From: Diaporthe sp. PMI_573
Taxonomy: Eukaryota; Ascomycota; Sordariomycetes; Diaporthales; Diaporthaceae
Direction of reading: 5' to 3'
NCBI GenBank assembly: GCA_021399435.1
Contig: JAJTUP010000045.1
Span: 310,001-374,000 of the forward strand
DNA: 64,000 bases
Shown here: positions 29,840 to 40,702 of the stretch, in pieces
How the letters are laid out: each line of letters opens with the position of its first letter
How positions within the stretch are numbered: the first letter of the stretch is position 1
Notes under the pieces: generated by a model
Databases searched by the model: none
Seen by the model: only the letters and a program-made list of their open reading frames with translations
What the model was told of the DNA's origin: nothing
Program-made: the position numbers and the translations under genes

Positions 29840-31211
29840 TGATTGAGTGGGCGAATGTCATCACTATGGTTCAGCTGTAAATGGCAATTTGGCTGTTTCT
29901 CTCTCTATAGGCGCATTCTTTAGACGGTACAAATGCTGCACAAGGCCTCTGGGCGATTATTTCAGATGCAAACCTAGTTTCAGTAGGGATTTAACTAGAC
30001 TGAGCCATCTAATTGCGGTTCTAATAGTACCTACGCGCTACGGCACTGTCACAGGTCGTTGAAAAGCTCTTTGAGTAGTGTCCACAGCGGTAGGCGCTGT
30101 GAATGTACGCATGAGAATAATCTGTGATCATCTTCGGCCGTTTACAGCCACCTAAGAGGCCAAGGTTTTGATATTGTGATGAGATACATATAGTACAGTA
30201 GAGACCGAAATCAATGTCACCCCTTCGTATTGCAACAACTAAATCTGGACCAGTTTTGAGATAACTCGTGGTTGGGTATGTGACAAACAAACAGGAGACT
30301 ATGCACGATGGTACGACGCCTTCATTGTCTCATAATCAACTAATAATAACTAACTATAGTTAGTTTGCACTCAGCGACAAACCATATTCGAAAGGTAGTC
30401 TTATTACTCAGTTCTTTGGGAGCTTTGCGAATCAGGCAGATGAGTCACGCCAAAGTTCTCTTTAGTGGGCAACCATTGAGCGTCCTAACCACGCAAAGAC
30501 TTGGCCGGGGTATAAAATTCTCTCCTACGCGTGGACGTGCTGTGACATTGTCAGACAACGTTTCAGTGAAATTCGCTGGCTGACTCCAGTATCTCGGATG
30601 TACCTTTTGTCTCGGGATTGGCAGAACTAGCTGTCAGCGTCTGTATCACTTTTTTCCTGATTAGGGAGGTGGCGAAATTGCCGCAGACGACGAAAATCAA
30701 ACCATCTCACACCTGACCTGTTGCATCCGTCCCCGAGTGGTAAGTCGAAATGAGTTCATAGGAAATGCAAATGAAGCGTTGAAAGAATACCTCACTTAGA
30801 TAAACCATATATCAAAGGTCGGGTCAGGCCAGCACAATGATCGTTTCAGCCTCTTTGAAACATTGTAGGAACCGTAAGTTGGCCTGCGGCTACGTATTGG
30901 TACATAACCTCCTGACAGTCTAGCTTTTAAATCTTTGAAATACGCCAGACTAAGTCTTAATTTGTGGTAAGAAAGTAAGTTTCTTAAAGTACGGTCCTTC
31001 AATTTGGTACATGTAAACTAAATCGTGAAAAGTACCTCCCGAGCACAGAAATTATCCCTTCCCACGGCTGAAGCTGCACGTCGCAGGTTTTGGAAACTGT
31101 CCATTCTTCTTTGAAAAAACAGCTCGGTGATTTAGCGCTCATCCGGGAGCCTCCCTCGGGAGTCCCGTTCACGTTAACAGAGCTATTCTATTCTTCGCCT
31201 TCCCGTTTTTC
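29840..31211. other. Intergenic, repeat-derived
   Basis: AT-rich, no gene supported. It includes the second copy of a 27 bp phrase found at about 22706 (here 30286-30312, ACAAACAGGAGACTATGCAC...). Short ORFs such as 30365-30583 have no motif. Confidence 0.5.
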
Positions 31212-32597
31212 TTATTCTTCTTCTTCTTCACTCTCATAATAAGTCTTATCAACAAGGGTTTGAATAACCTCATTCCCGAAATGCCGCAAAAAGTATCGCA
31301 GCGCGAACTCATAAAAGTGTTCCTTTTTCGGGCGGCCATACGTCTTTGTAGACGGATCTGAAAGGTCCGACCCATCGCGCCGGACCCATCTGAGGATTGG
31401 CTTTTTTGATAGCGTAATCTCGTTGACTGAAGGATTAGATTGTAGCGACAATGGATACGTAAGTATAAACTGATCATTCTCCCGCAGATCAATCTCCTCA
31501 AGTCCGTTACGCCAATGGCAAATTGGACAGGGGGCTCTCCCTGTCTCATCACACTCTAATCTGTCTCGTGTATAGTACCAATGAGAATAAAAATCGTTAG
31601 GAAACTCGATGCAATGGTGGGTTGACCATGCAGTCTGGTACCCTTCTGCTGACGAGAGATTCAGCTGGGCTCTACTCGCGAAAAGTAGCCATACTTCTTG
31701 GATATTGGGAAGGAAATCAAAGAATTCGTTCACGTTAGAGCCGCGGTCTAGGACAATCTTCTGCAGATTGTGAATCTTTTCTTGTAAATCGGCGTCAAGT
31801 TCCTGGATCTCTCCTGCGAGATAGAATATATCGTGTGCAAAGTTGACAGCAAGCCGATTATTCAGCTCTCCGTGCGTCAGAGAGTCATGATTGTGGCGAA
31901 AGTAAATTTGAAAATAAATTGCAAAGCTTTCTTTGCATACCAAGGGAAAGCTTTGGGCTTGTGTGTACGCCATTCTTATCTTCCAGTCCTGTATAAGTAC
32001 TTTGACACATTTTGGGCGCGTTATGACGTCAACAGCCGCTATTTCCCAAACCAGATTTCGAATCTCACCCGGCAACAAGGGGAAGAGCAGGAACCGAGCC
32101 GGTTCATGCGATTTGGTGTTTCTAACCGTAAGTGGACGAGTTTGGGGTCTTTCCTCCTGCGATCGAGCAACACACCCAAGTATCTTGACCATTTCCTGTA
32201 CAACAGTATTCGCATAGCTGCAATCGCTTTCTAGAGATGCCAAGATTTCCTGGATCAAAGTTTCAGCCTGTCTGCGGTTGCCCAGCTTCGCGTGGGTCCA
32301 AGCCAGGTTGCGCTTGCAGGGGAGTGTATATGGATGGTCTTGCCATTTCATCGCTCCTAATGTACTGGACAGTTCACTCTCTGCCTCATTATACTTCCCC
32401 AGCATGAAATAAGTTGTCCCCAGAGCATTCTGAATCGTGAGGCGGTAGATATTGCCTTTATTCTTGCGTCTCAGGCACTTTTGGAAGAGAAGCTCTGCTT
32501 TTTCATACTGCCCACCGGCGTAGTGCTTTAGGCCGAGGATGGCGTTATCGTCTAGCTGGTTCATTCTGTGATATGAGGGGAAGATCAAATACGACAT
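31212..32597 (-). CDS. TPR + 2EXR domain protein
   Basis: 461 codons, intronless, ATG 32597 (ATG 32564, MNQLDDNAILGLKHY, is also possible). The N-terminal ~140 residues form TPR-like helices (LGLKHYAGGQYEKAELLFQK; NALGTTYFMLGKYNEAESEL; NLAWTHAKLGNRRQAETLIQ), a protein-binding scaffold. Then comes a fungal 2EXR module (LFPLLPGEIRNLVWEIA ... SFPLVCKESFAIYFQIYF), found in expanded ascomycete families of unknown function. The C-terminus has a Cys/His cluster CDETGRAPCPICHW and PILRWVRRDGS, and ends in poly-Glu. A truncated relative of its C-terminal part lies at 53480-53830, showing family duplication within this window. Confidence 0.82.
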   Translation of the reverse strand: MSYLIFPSYHRMNQLDDNAILGLKHYAGGQYEKAELLFQKCLRRKNKGNIYRLTIQNALGTTYFMLGKYNEAESELSSTLGAMKWQDHPYTLPCKRNLAWTHAKLGNRRQAETLIQEILASLESDCSYANTVVQEMVKILGCVARSQEERPQTRPLTVRNTKSHEPARFLLFPLLPGEIRNLVWEIAAVDVITRPKCVKVLIQDWKIRMAYTQAQSFPLVCKESFAIYFQIYFRHNHDSLTHGELNNRLAVNFAHDIFYLAGEIQELDADLQEKIHNLQKIVLDRGSNVNEFFDFLPNIQEVWLLFASRAQLNLSSAEGYQTAWSTHHCIEFPNDFYSHWYYTRDRLECDETGRAPCPICHWRNGLEEIDLRENDQFILTYPLSLQSNPSVNEITLSKKPILRWVRRDGSDLSDPSTKTYGRPKKEHFYEFALRYFLRHFGNEVIQTLVDKTYYESEEEEE

Positions 32598-33894
32598 AAG
32601 CGTGTGTGGAAGAAGGTGGGGTGTTATATAGATGCTCTAATATTTTTTGTTTTGGAAAGTAGGTTTCCAAAATGTAGTTCTATGACAATCCAGCACAAAA
32701 TATATTAAATTGTAATCTTGAAACCCGCTCTCTTAACTGAAGGGCTAGAAGGCGGAGCTGTCGTCGTTGCAATTACATTTCCAAAACGATCGGATCACGG
32801 GAGTACAGTTAAGAGCAGAAGTAGCTTCAGATTTTGAATATTTGTTTAGTTTCTAAAAAATGCCCACATAGTGTCATTCTGTTTGATATACTGTAAAGAA
32901 CAAATTCTTGCTCGCCCTTTTGCTTTTATGTATCGACCGCGGGTTCAAAATCGCCTGTCCATTGAGCGCACTTTTGTCAACGGCCAGGTTGAGAGCCACA
33001 CGCAGCTCCCACCACAATGTGCAGTCACTCCCACCAAGTGAACGGGTTCCAACGACCTCCAAGGACGTCGACGGCTGTCGGATTGAGGGCTGTCGCGGAT
33101 ACCCCAGGGGATTGCTGGCGGGGTTGTGGATGACTGCCGTTGGTGCCGACAGTGTTGCTGACCCGGTGGCCTATAGGACGGAGGGCACCGTTGTCGATTT
33201 TGGTTGTGTCTGATGAGATCGGTGCGATCGAGTTGGGTTTTGGAGCGTCAAGCGCGCTTCAGTAGGCCATTCTTAATTTATTCTGCTCTCGGGCTTCGAA
33301 GCAGTCAAACCTCCCGGCCTGAAGTCTAAGGTTGTCTACCGTGATGCCATAAGCAATTTTTAGCCTATGGCAGCAGCTTGTGTTCGTCCAAAAAGCTAGT
33401 AAGTTTCCATAGAACCATCTCAGCCCGTCCGTACCATCTGCGTATAGAGGCGTAACATTTATTGACGCGTATCGCCATGTGTGGTACTGCAGCTGATTCC
33501 CTATTCGCTCTGCGCTGGTGTTTTCGCTTGTGTCTTCGTGTATCACTATTTCCGTTTTCGAGATTTGGGGGCTCGGGGTCATTGTAAGGAGTTGAATGAG
33601 GGGTGGTGTAGCGGGTTTTGTTGGTAATTATGCGAGCATTGTTTGTTGGGTTGTTCTCTCTTCTCATGCTGCTGATGTAGTCGGGCCGCTACGGGGGGAC
33701 AGTGCTTTTTCTGCGAAGTAGTCAACGGGGAGGTGAGATGGAGCACTAGACGAAGCTTGACCGGTACCGGTAGAGGAGGGACTGGCCGAAAGGATGTTCT
33801 AGGGATCCAGAAAGTTAAAGGTGAGAATAGTTATTAGTTCAAGCAAAATGCAAGGGCAATAGAGGACACGCGCGAGCAGACTGCCGTCTACACC
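32598..33894. other. Intergenic region
   Basis: No gene supported on either strand. ORFs of about 100 codons (32908-33213; 33259-33582) have no motif. Confidence 0.5.
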
Positions 33895-34758
33895 ATGATC
33901 CCGCCCGAGCACGTCGCCTCGCTCACGGTCCAGCCATGCCGTGTCCCCGAGGTGTCCTCCTCGTCCCTCTCGGGCCTTCCAGCGCTGTGTCTGCACCTCT
34001 CCATGAGCGAGCCCACCACCATCGTGGGCCCGGCGGCGGCGCCTTACTTTTCGCCCAAGCCCAAGACTGCAGCCGACTCGCGGCTGTTGACTTCCTTGGA
34101 TCTGCTCGCGCGGCTGCACTCACTCGTCCTGTACATCAAGGAGGACGCCTTTCCAGACTCGGCCCCGCAGGTACTGAGTAACATCAGCACCTTCAAGTCC
34201 AGCCCGAAACATGCCGACCTCAAGTGCCTCTACGAGGGGCGTGGAGGAAGGCCAGTCTGTTGGCCGGCACTCGAAATGCACATCCGGGCCCCGACCTCAA
34301 CCACCGACAGCCCGCCTGCGTACAACGACGCCGAGGTCGAGATGCAGCTGGGACCCCATTTGAGCAAGCGACAGCGACGAGGAGAAGGAATAGATTCAAA
34401 GAACAACGCAGAGGCAGGTGGTAGCAGTAGCAGCATTGTCGATCGCCTCCTTGACAGAGTTGGCCGGATAGAAGCCCGACTTACACACATGGAGACTGAA
34501 CTCCGGGAGGCAAAGGCGCTGGCCGCGGAGCACACAGAGTCGCTCCAGGAGCTTCGGGACGCCCACGACAAGGCATCTGATGAGCTCGACGACCTGTCGG
34601 CTCACATGGATGATTACGTTGTCGTAAAGTTGGACGACCACATGGGACTTTGTCAAAATTGATCTTCAAGACTTTGTAGAAGATAGACTTGCCGATGTCG
34701 AGGACAGAGTTATGGACCGAGTCAGGTCTGCGACCATTTCTCTGAGTATCAATGAATA
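33895..34758 (+). pseudogene. Coiled-coil protein gene with a frameshift near its end
   Basis: Starts at ATG 33895 (CACCATGAT). Residues ~1-170 are Pro/Ser-rich with no known domain. Residues ~180-250 form a coiled coil (IVDRLLDRVGRIEARLTHME; LREAKALAAEHTESLQELRD; HDKASDELDDLSAHMDDYVV). The frame stops at 34660-34662, but another frame continues the same heptad-like pattern (DFVKIDLQDFVEDRLADVED, RVMDRVRSATISLS) to TAA 34756-34758. A 1-2 nt slip near 34645 therefore seems to have split the gene. A transposon terminal repeat lies 70 bp downstream. Confidence 0.55.
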
Positions 34759-34824
34759 AATGAACACCCAGGAAAACTCGCATTATCCAAGGCGTCTAGT
34801 TAATTATAACTTTTATTTGGTATA

Positions 34825-34867
34825 ACGTGGTTGGACAATCAGCCGGACAGGCCACATGCCTGGACAG
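34825..34867. repeat. Transposon terminal inverted repeat, partner of 2269-2311
   Basis: Begins after TA (34823-34824) with ACGTGGTTGGACAATCAGCC and is 40/43 identical to the inverse of 2269-2311. It marks the left end of a second copy of the same pogo/Tc1-type family. Confidence 0.75.
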
Positions 34868-34899
34868 CTTTACCACAATCACAAGGGCTGGAAGTACTT

Positions 34900-35349
34900 A
34901 GAACCGAGCCATGATCTTTGCCACCACCAGGTACAAGTTTATTCAGCTAGATTCCCTTCACCGCCTACCCAGTGCGCCATAGCCCATCTCTTTTATCAAC
35001 ACCAGACTCGTCAATAAAGATCAGCTGACCAGCACAATATTCTTCCATTTTAACGATTCATTAGAAATTCGGGATGGAGGGATAGTATCCAGATATAGCG
35101 GGCCGCTCAGAAGCACTAGGGTAGTACCTCTAATTAACTATAAGAAGAATAAGAAGGTCTTTGCGTACAAAGGGCGTCTATCGGCTATTGATTCTCGACA
35201 GGCATGGAGGCCACCATTCTACAGATTCTGAGCGATATTACCAGTCTAAGAACCCTGAATATGGGACATGCAGGAAATATACGATATCAAGCTTAATGCA
35301 TAGTTCCAACGCCAACAGACCTGGAAGGCGCACTCACTCTGTCTCATAG
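34900..35349. mobile_element. Tc1/pogo transposase scraps
   Basis: Minus strand, about 35035-34900: GQLIFIDESGVDKRDGLWRT, then a stop, then AVKGI. This is the first catalytic Asp region of Tc1-type (Ant1/Tan-like) transposases ('DESG.D.R.G..R.G'). Plus strand, 35161-35250: VYRLLILDRHGGHHSTDSER, the second catalytic Asp region of pogo-type DDE_1 transposases ('LILDGHGSH'). Opposite orientations and different subfamilies show at least two nested or adjacent relics. Neither is functional. Confidence 0.6.
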
Positions 35350-35370
35350 ACATGTTCGCCAAGTGTGCAT

Positions 35371-36803
35371 TCAGAAGTACAGGTCTTCCGCCTTCTGCCG
35401 CCTGCGTCCCCGGCCATCGAGCTCACCAGCAAACAGCTCCTTTCCAGCGTTGAGATTGCCGCCAAGCTTTTCCGGGAACAGCTCCTTCTTGTTCGCGCTG
35501 CCCTTGATCGAGATTCCCTGCTCTGCGGCCAGACCCTTGATTGAGATTCCGTTACTGGGGTCCGTTACGCGATCTGCAAAGTTGATGGTTACCATCTTGA
35601 TTCTTTGGCTTGGTGCCTGAGAGCGAAACGCAGAGAAAGAAGAGGGAAACTCAGCACTGCCGTCGTAGGAAAGTCGTAGCATACCGGCGAGTACATCTGC
35701 GGGTACTTGGTCCATTTGTGCCTTGCTCCCATTTGATACCTTGTTGGGGAACAACTCTCTGATGCTGTGGGTAGGTCTGCTGGAGATGCGCTCCTTGAGC
35801 GACCGCGCCGTGACGCGATTGCGCTGTACCTCCCTATCCTTTGCGAGGTCATCCATCATCGCGTCCCGCTCATCGCGCGCCGGAGACCGAGATCGATCGC
35901 GAGAGGATGCTTCCCGCTCTGAACGAAGTGCGTCCCGGGGCTTCTTGTTGGGAAAGAGCTCTTTGCCGGCGTTGAGGGGTCTGTACCGGTCCGAGTCTGC
36001 TGGGTCTGACGGTGATCGTGAATCACGTCGTCGGCGTCCCCTCGGTGTTTCATGTCGAGCGCGCGCTCCCGTATCGTCATCGTAGAGACTGACATCGAAC
36101 GGCTCAGGCTCGTCCTCGTTGCGGTCGTCGTACCTGCCTCTCCCACTTCGTCGGTATCCTCCCCTATCCTCCCGGTCACGGTATCTCCTGTCTCGGCCCT
36201 CGCGTCGGCGCCTGCCTTCCTCTGTCTCCGGGTCCCATTCTGGGTTCAAGAGGTAGAACCTGCTTCTTTGTGCCGCGCCCTTGACTTTCCTGTCGGATTC
36301 CAGGGTGAAACGCACTTGCAGAGCGACCTCTGGCTTCTCGGGAATTGGCTTGACGGGCAGAACCTCGAGGGGCGAGAGTTGAGTCACATCCAAGATCTCA
36401 ACGGCTGCGAGGAGTTTGAGGGCGTCCTGGGCGGCGGATTCGGAGTTGAAGACAAGGTTGGCAGAGGAGTCGTCCACCCACTCGATGCGGTCGGCGCCCT
36501 TACCTCCGACATTTGCGGAGACATACTGCTTGAGTTGGGTTTCGTCTAGCACCTCGAGGCCCCGAATATGGACTTTATTTGGTTGGATGGTTGCCGAAAT
36601 GTCGCCCGTTGGCTCGTTGTTGACGGGTTCCTCCACCTCGCCATCCTCCTGGAATATATGTGATGAGTCTTTGGCCAGCTTACTCCGTTTCCTTCTCACG
36701 TCTGACGAACCTGTTGATCGTCGCCGACTAATATGTCCGCAACCTCGTGCCCCTCCGTTGGCACGTCGACTGCGTCGCCGATCTCGATGTCAAAGTCATC
36801 CAT
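35371..36803 (-). CDS. Nuclear cap-binding protein subunit 3 (NCBP3)-type protein
   Basis: Exon 1 36803-36711 and exon 2 36648-35371, with intron 36649-36710 (GTTCGT...TTCCAG, phase 0); 456 aa beginning MDDFDIEIGDAVDVP. The conserved NCBP3 segment is at residues ~55-105: VHIRGLEVLDETQLKQYVSA, RIEWVDDSSANLVF, AAQDALKLL. That is an RRM-like fold with the W-x-D-D motif that binds capped RNA. The rest is Arg/Glu/Asp-rich with RS-like tracts (RRRREGRDRRYRDREDRGG) and three repeated short motifs of the type ELFPNK/ELFPEK preceded by 'KG' or 'AGK', possibly partner-binding peptides. Expected role: nuclear mRNA export or processing. A housekeeping gene, apparently intact. Confidence 0.88.
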
Positions 36804-38320
36804 GTTTGCAGCGGGAGCCTTGCAGGCGACTGGTTCTGGATACGATCTGAGGGGTGTTCGGGCGAGGACAGAAGAAGCGAAGTAGTTTTGCGAAGGAAGC
36901 CGTCGCCTGATTGGAAAACTCGGGGTGTATGGATGTGTATGTTTTGAAGAATTCGGTGTTTGCTGGCAAGATTGCCGTAGCTGAGCGTGGAGCGGAAGTA
37001 GAAGCCAGGCTGAGGTAGAATGGTCGTTGTTGTATTACACTAAGAAAGGGTAGCCGTTGGCGACTATTGATGTGTGCCACTTTTGCTGATCCAAAGTTCA
37101 ATGTAACTACGACATTATACTTGGAAGATTGCAATCCGCAGTGCTGCACAGAAAATACCGTACTAAGCGTCCAAGGGTTATAAGAAAGGACCTTGCAACT
37201 TGAATTAATGCATAGCACTAATGATGAACTTAAAAGGTAAAAACGAATGCAACAAGAACTAAATGAAGCAAGAACCTCTAGCTTGTCTGAAAGTGTCTGA
37301 GGTGTGACCTTGTGATTATACATCAAGCACACCGAATTGGCATTCATGCGGGAGATTTTGGGCTGCGAGGTAATTACAAAATTCGATATCTATCGGCGCG
37401 CTGGTGGGGTGATGGAAAGAAAGGAGAGGAAAGGAAAGGGGGAAATTCTTCGCGCAGAGTTCGCCGTCTTAAGTACTTGTGGTGAATTGCCTCAGGTTAG
37501 GATGCGTCGGAACCAAGGTCATGACTCTAGGGCTGGTGTAAACGTCATGAATATATAGAACGGGCGGCCTCCAACGTTGCCTAAGCAAGGCAACAGTCGA
37601 ATGCCTAATTGAAACCGCAAATTCTTATAGATACATACTATTGCTAGTCGTAGTCTTGTGTGGATAGATCGACTATGTAAAGTTACGTCTATTGGACAGA
37701 GTGGTCCAGAAGATTGGAAGAGAAACAACAAACCGAATCAGCAGAAATCCGACTGCCGATGAGCTTAATCTTACGACTCGCTTTCCCAATCCCCAAGAAT
37801 CCGAGATCAATAGGAGATGTGACACATGTCCCTGCGGCGCACAAAACAAGTCGATTTGATGCCTTGGAGAACCTCAATATGTGTATCTGACCTGCACGTG
37901 CGGCTGCAGATGCGGTGTCACGATCAACGACGACATCGAGTTGAATCGACCGCTATATTGTCTGTCTCCGTTTTTGTTACGGACCGGCCGGGCTTGCGTT
38001 GTCGTTGCTGTTTGCCATGTACCCAATTGAGCCAGCCCCTCTAGCCAGATCACCTTGACCGTTGAGTAGTAGGACTTTGCTTCTGCCTAGTAGCCATAAT
38101 TACAAAGGAGCCATGAGATGTTGGCAATACAGGAGGCCTCAGAGTATCAGGCTTCCGCCAAATTTGGGTGACTGTGAGTACTTAAAGGGACTGGTCTGGA
38201 GTCGTCGCGATGAGTATAGTTTCTCCCTCTGCTTAACAGATTGCCTCGACTGTTCCCGTTAATCATCGCCAACACGAAGCTGAGTCCAATCCCTCTCTCC
38301 TCTCAGCGGCGGGATCTGCA
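36804..38320. other. Intergenic region
   Basis: Contains the NCBP3 promoter on its left side and nothing recognisable further right. The 183-codon minus ORF at 36796-37347 lacks motifs. Confidence 0.5.
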
Positions 38321-38854
38321 ATGTTCTCGAAGCATATGGTCCGACTCCGCTTCGGGATCATCTTGCTCGCCTTGCTCTCGCTAGCCTCTGCCAGTCTCGA
38401 CCTCTTTGCAATCATTTTCCAAGATCGTTTCTGGGGCAACAATACCACAGTCCCTAATAAAAACCAGGCCAAAGATTTCCTGGCGCTTCAGAGATCTATG
38501 GTTTACATCGCATTTAACTCGGCCATCGTCAGCATGCTGTTTGCGGTGTTCAGTCTTGTGACTGCAACCAAACTAACATGGCTGGGGAAATATTCGGTCT
38601 CTCAAATAATCCGAGGCATCATGTTGGTTTCCATCGGAGGATACGTTGCCGAGCGTGTGCGCGGCTGCGAGGCCGAATTTGGGAAGCTCAGTGCAGATGG
38701 TAACGTTCCTTATTACAGTGTGATATACTACAGATATGTTGCTCAGGCGGCTTATGGGTTTGTTTTGATCATTCTAAGCCTTGCCTTTGCGGCCATCCAT
38801 CCACTGTGCGAAGACACCAGGGCTAGCCGGCTGCGGAATAGTGGAAGCTGCTGA
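38321..38854 (+). CDS. Four-helix membrane protein, MARVEL-like
   Basis: 177 codons from ATG 38321 (AATGTTC context), intronless. Four hydrophobic segments: FGIILLALLSLASASLDLFA (~10-30), VYIAFNSAIVSMLFAVFSLV (~62-82), IIRGIMLVSIGGYVAERV (~98-115) and YGFVLIILSLAFAAIHPL (~145-162), separated by short polar loops. This is the layout of fungal MARVEL-type or small integral membrane proteins. The loop GNNTTVPN carries a potential N-glycosylation site. Neighbours give no hint of function. Confidence 0.65.
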   Translation: MFSKHMVRLRFGIILLALLSLASASLDLFAIIFQDRFWGNNTTVPNKNQAKDFLALQRSMVYIAFNSAIVSMLFAVFSLVTATKLTWLGKYSVSQIIRGIMLVSIGGYVAERVRGCEAEFGKLSADGNVPYYSVIYYRYVAQAAYGFVLIILSLAFAAIHPLCEDTRASRLRNSGSC

Positions 38855-39447
38855 GATCAACGGCATGAATGTCGAATACGCTCGAGTACTTCCACGAAAT
38901 CACCCAAAAAAAGGAGAGCTGGAGGCCTCGGATAGTATTTATTCAATTAGTCTCTGCCATAACTACTATTTCAACCTCTACATTCCGAACCACTGTCGAG
39001 GAGAGGCTGATCGCCGTCCCTCAAATTGTATATTAATCGAATTCCTTTAGATCGACAACCTTAAGCTCGCACGGTCTGTCCCTAAATAATAATATGGGAC
39101 AGACACCCGCCGTGATAAGTCACAGATCAAAAACGGAAGCCTAACTATAAGGAGTATATATTGATGCCTATCAAATTCTAGCATGGAAGCTGGCCCACCG
39201 GGAATTTCCAGGCTCTGCCAAAGGCGTTAGGGCACGAAACAGAGGCTGGGAACTGAAATCATGAAGGAATAGCTTCAAAGATGATTTTATTCTAGCAAAG
39301 TCCTCACAAGTGCCTTTGTGATCAAATCCATCATATTCGTCTGTTCTAATTCCGCGCAAACGTTAAACCTTAGTCTCTAAACCGAGGTATCGGGCTTCTG
39401 GGCGGATCCCTGTTAGAGCCCCGGTTGGCCTGCCAGACGGGAACTTT

Positions 39448-39488
<41 letters not shown>

Positions 39489-39640
39489 TACTTGGGTGAT
39501 TGATTTTCATTAACACTCCATGACAAATACATATATACCTCAAAGCCAACAGCATAACGAAGCAGGCCAATGCGGAGCCCCGTGTGCGTGGGCCGATCTG
39601 CAAGACCGGGACAGTGTAAGCCGGTCTACAGGTGGAGTTG
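38855..39640. repeat. Intergenic region with (AGT)n microsatellite
   Basis: The triplet AGT/TAG is repeated about 14 times at 39448-39489. It produces a spurious poly-Tyr ORF on the minus strand. No gene seen. Confidence 0.7.
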
Positions 39641-39642
39641 AG

Positions 39643-39809
39643 CTGAAAGTTCGTACAGATTGTCCCGAGCGCCCGACTGGGCCTTCGGGGCGACCGAGAG
39701 AAGTTGGTGGAGCTGAACGCTGACCACAGCGGTGTCTGCATGTTCGGCACGGATCAGGAGGACCTAGACAACCTGAAGCTGGTGCGAGCCAACATCAAGG
39801 GTGGTTAAA
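39643..39809 (+). pseudogene. SesB-like alpha/beta hydrolase C-terminal scrap
   Basis: One plus frame reads FVQIVPSARLGLRGDREKLV, then ELNADHSGVCMFGTDQEDLD and NLKLVRANIKGG followed by a stop. The 'ADHSGVCKFG' segment with the catalytic His is diagnostic of PGAP1/SERAC1-like lipases used as N-terminal effector domains (SesB) of fungal NLRs. The nucleophile half and the NLR body are absent. Only the last ~55 residues survive. Confidence 0.5.
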
Positions 39810-40702
39810 ACGGTGGCCCGTATGGTATATTGCCTCGATGATGGTCCTGAGGACCCTGGCATTGCTGTGCAAATTCCGTATTGTCATCCATTTTTTGAGA
39901 GCAAGACAACCATACTTCGCCGCAAAACCCGGAGAATCTAAATCTTCCTCCGAAACACGTGCAAATATAGCCAAGAGAAGGGCGCAAAGCTAGTGGACTT
40001 TATTTATGCTTTAGCTTCGGACCAGGCTCCTAAAGGTAGGTCTTCCGACTTCGTCAGTTGGGCTGTTGGATCTTTCCTGCTTACCATGTTGTCCAAGAGT
40101 TCTCTGCTATTGCTGTTGCTGCTGCTACTGTTGGGGCGGTTGTTGTTATCGGACAAATCGACCAGGCCCCCTTCCAATCCTCACAGGGGTCTGTCCATGC
40201 CTAAATCCGTCTCCTCTTACGCGCCGCGCCGTACTGCGAGGCTTTGCTCTTCCATCTCTCCTCCTCGTCCACCCAGCCACGTTGCCCTGACCCCCCTCAC
40301 CAGGACCATCTGCATTCCATATTCATCCTGCACCTCGAGAAACGTATGCCTAGCACGTGCTGGGCACTCTCGCACCGCGTCCACCAGCAATTCGCACTGC
40401 CCAAATCATAAGAAAGTCGCAGTAAGCCCGTTTTCTCTGCCCGACGGCCTGTTCTCTGCTCTAACACAACATCGGACAACCTGCAGGTTGCCGAAGCTAT
40501 GGTCTTAGAGATGGATATTGATGTCGACAACTTCGCCTCCAGCCAAGAGGCCTCTTCACATTCACAATCTGGCACGTTCTTGTCCTCTTCTCCTTGCCCT
40601 GTGACCTCCTGACCGACCAGATCCTTCTCGAACCCATCATGTTCCATGCCCCAGATGCCAGAGACATACGGCCGTCATGTCAATCTGGATGTCAGGGGCT
40701 AA
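39810..40702. other. Region upstream of a hAT remnant
   Basis: No independent gene. The frame from ATG 40512 (MDIDVDNFASSQEASSHSQ...) resembles the Ser-rich N-terminus of hAT transposases and stops near 40611, so it may be the true 5' part of the hAT remnant that follows. A CTG-rich stretch lies at 40104-40145. Confidence 0.4.

Noticed and set aside
39370..39750. 126-codon ORF with poly-Tyr
   Set aside because: Created by the (AGT)n microsatellite read on the minus strand.
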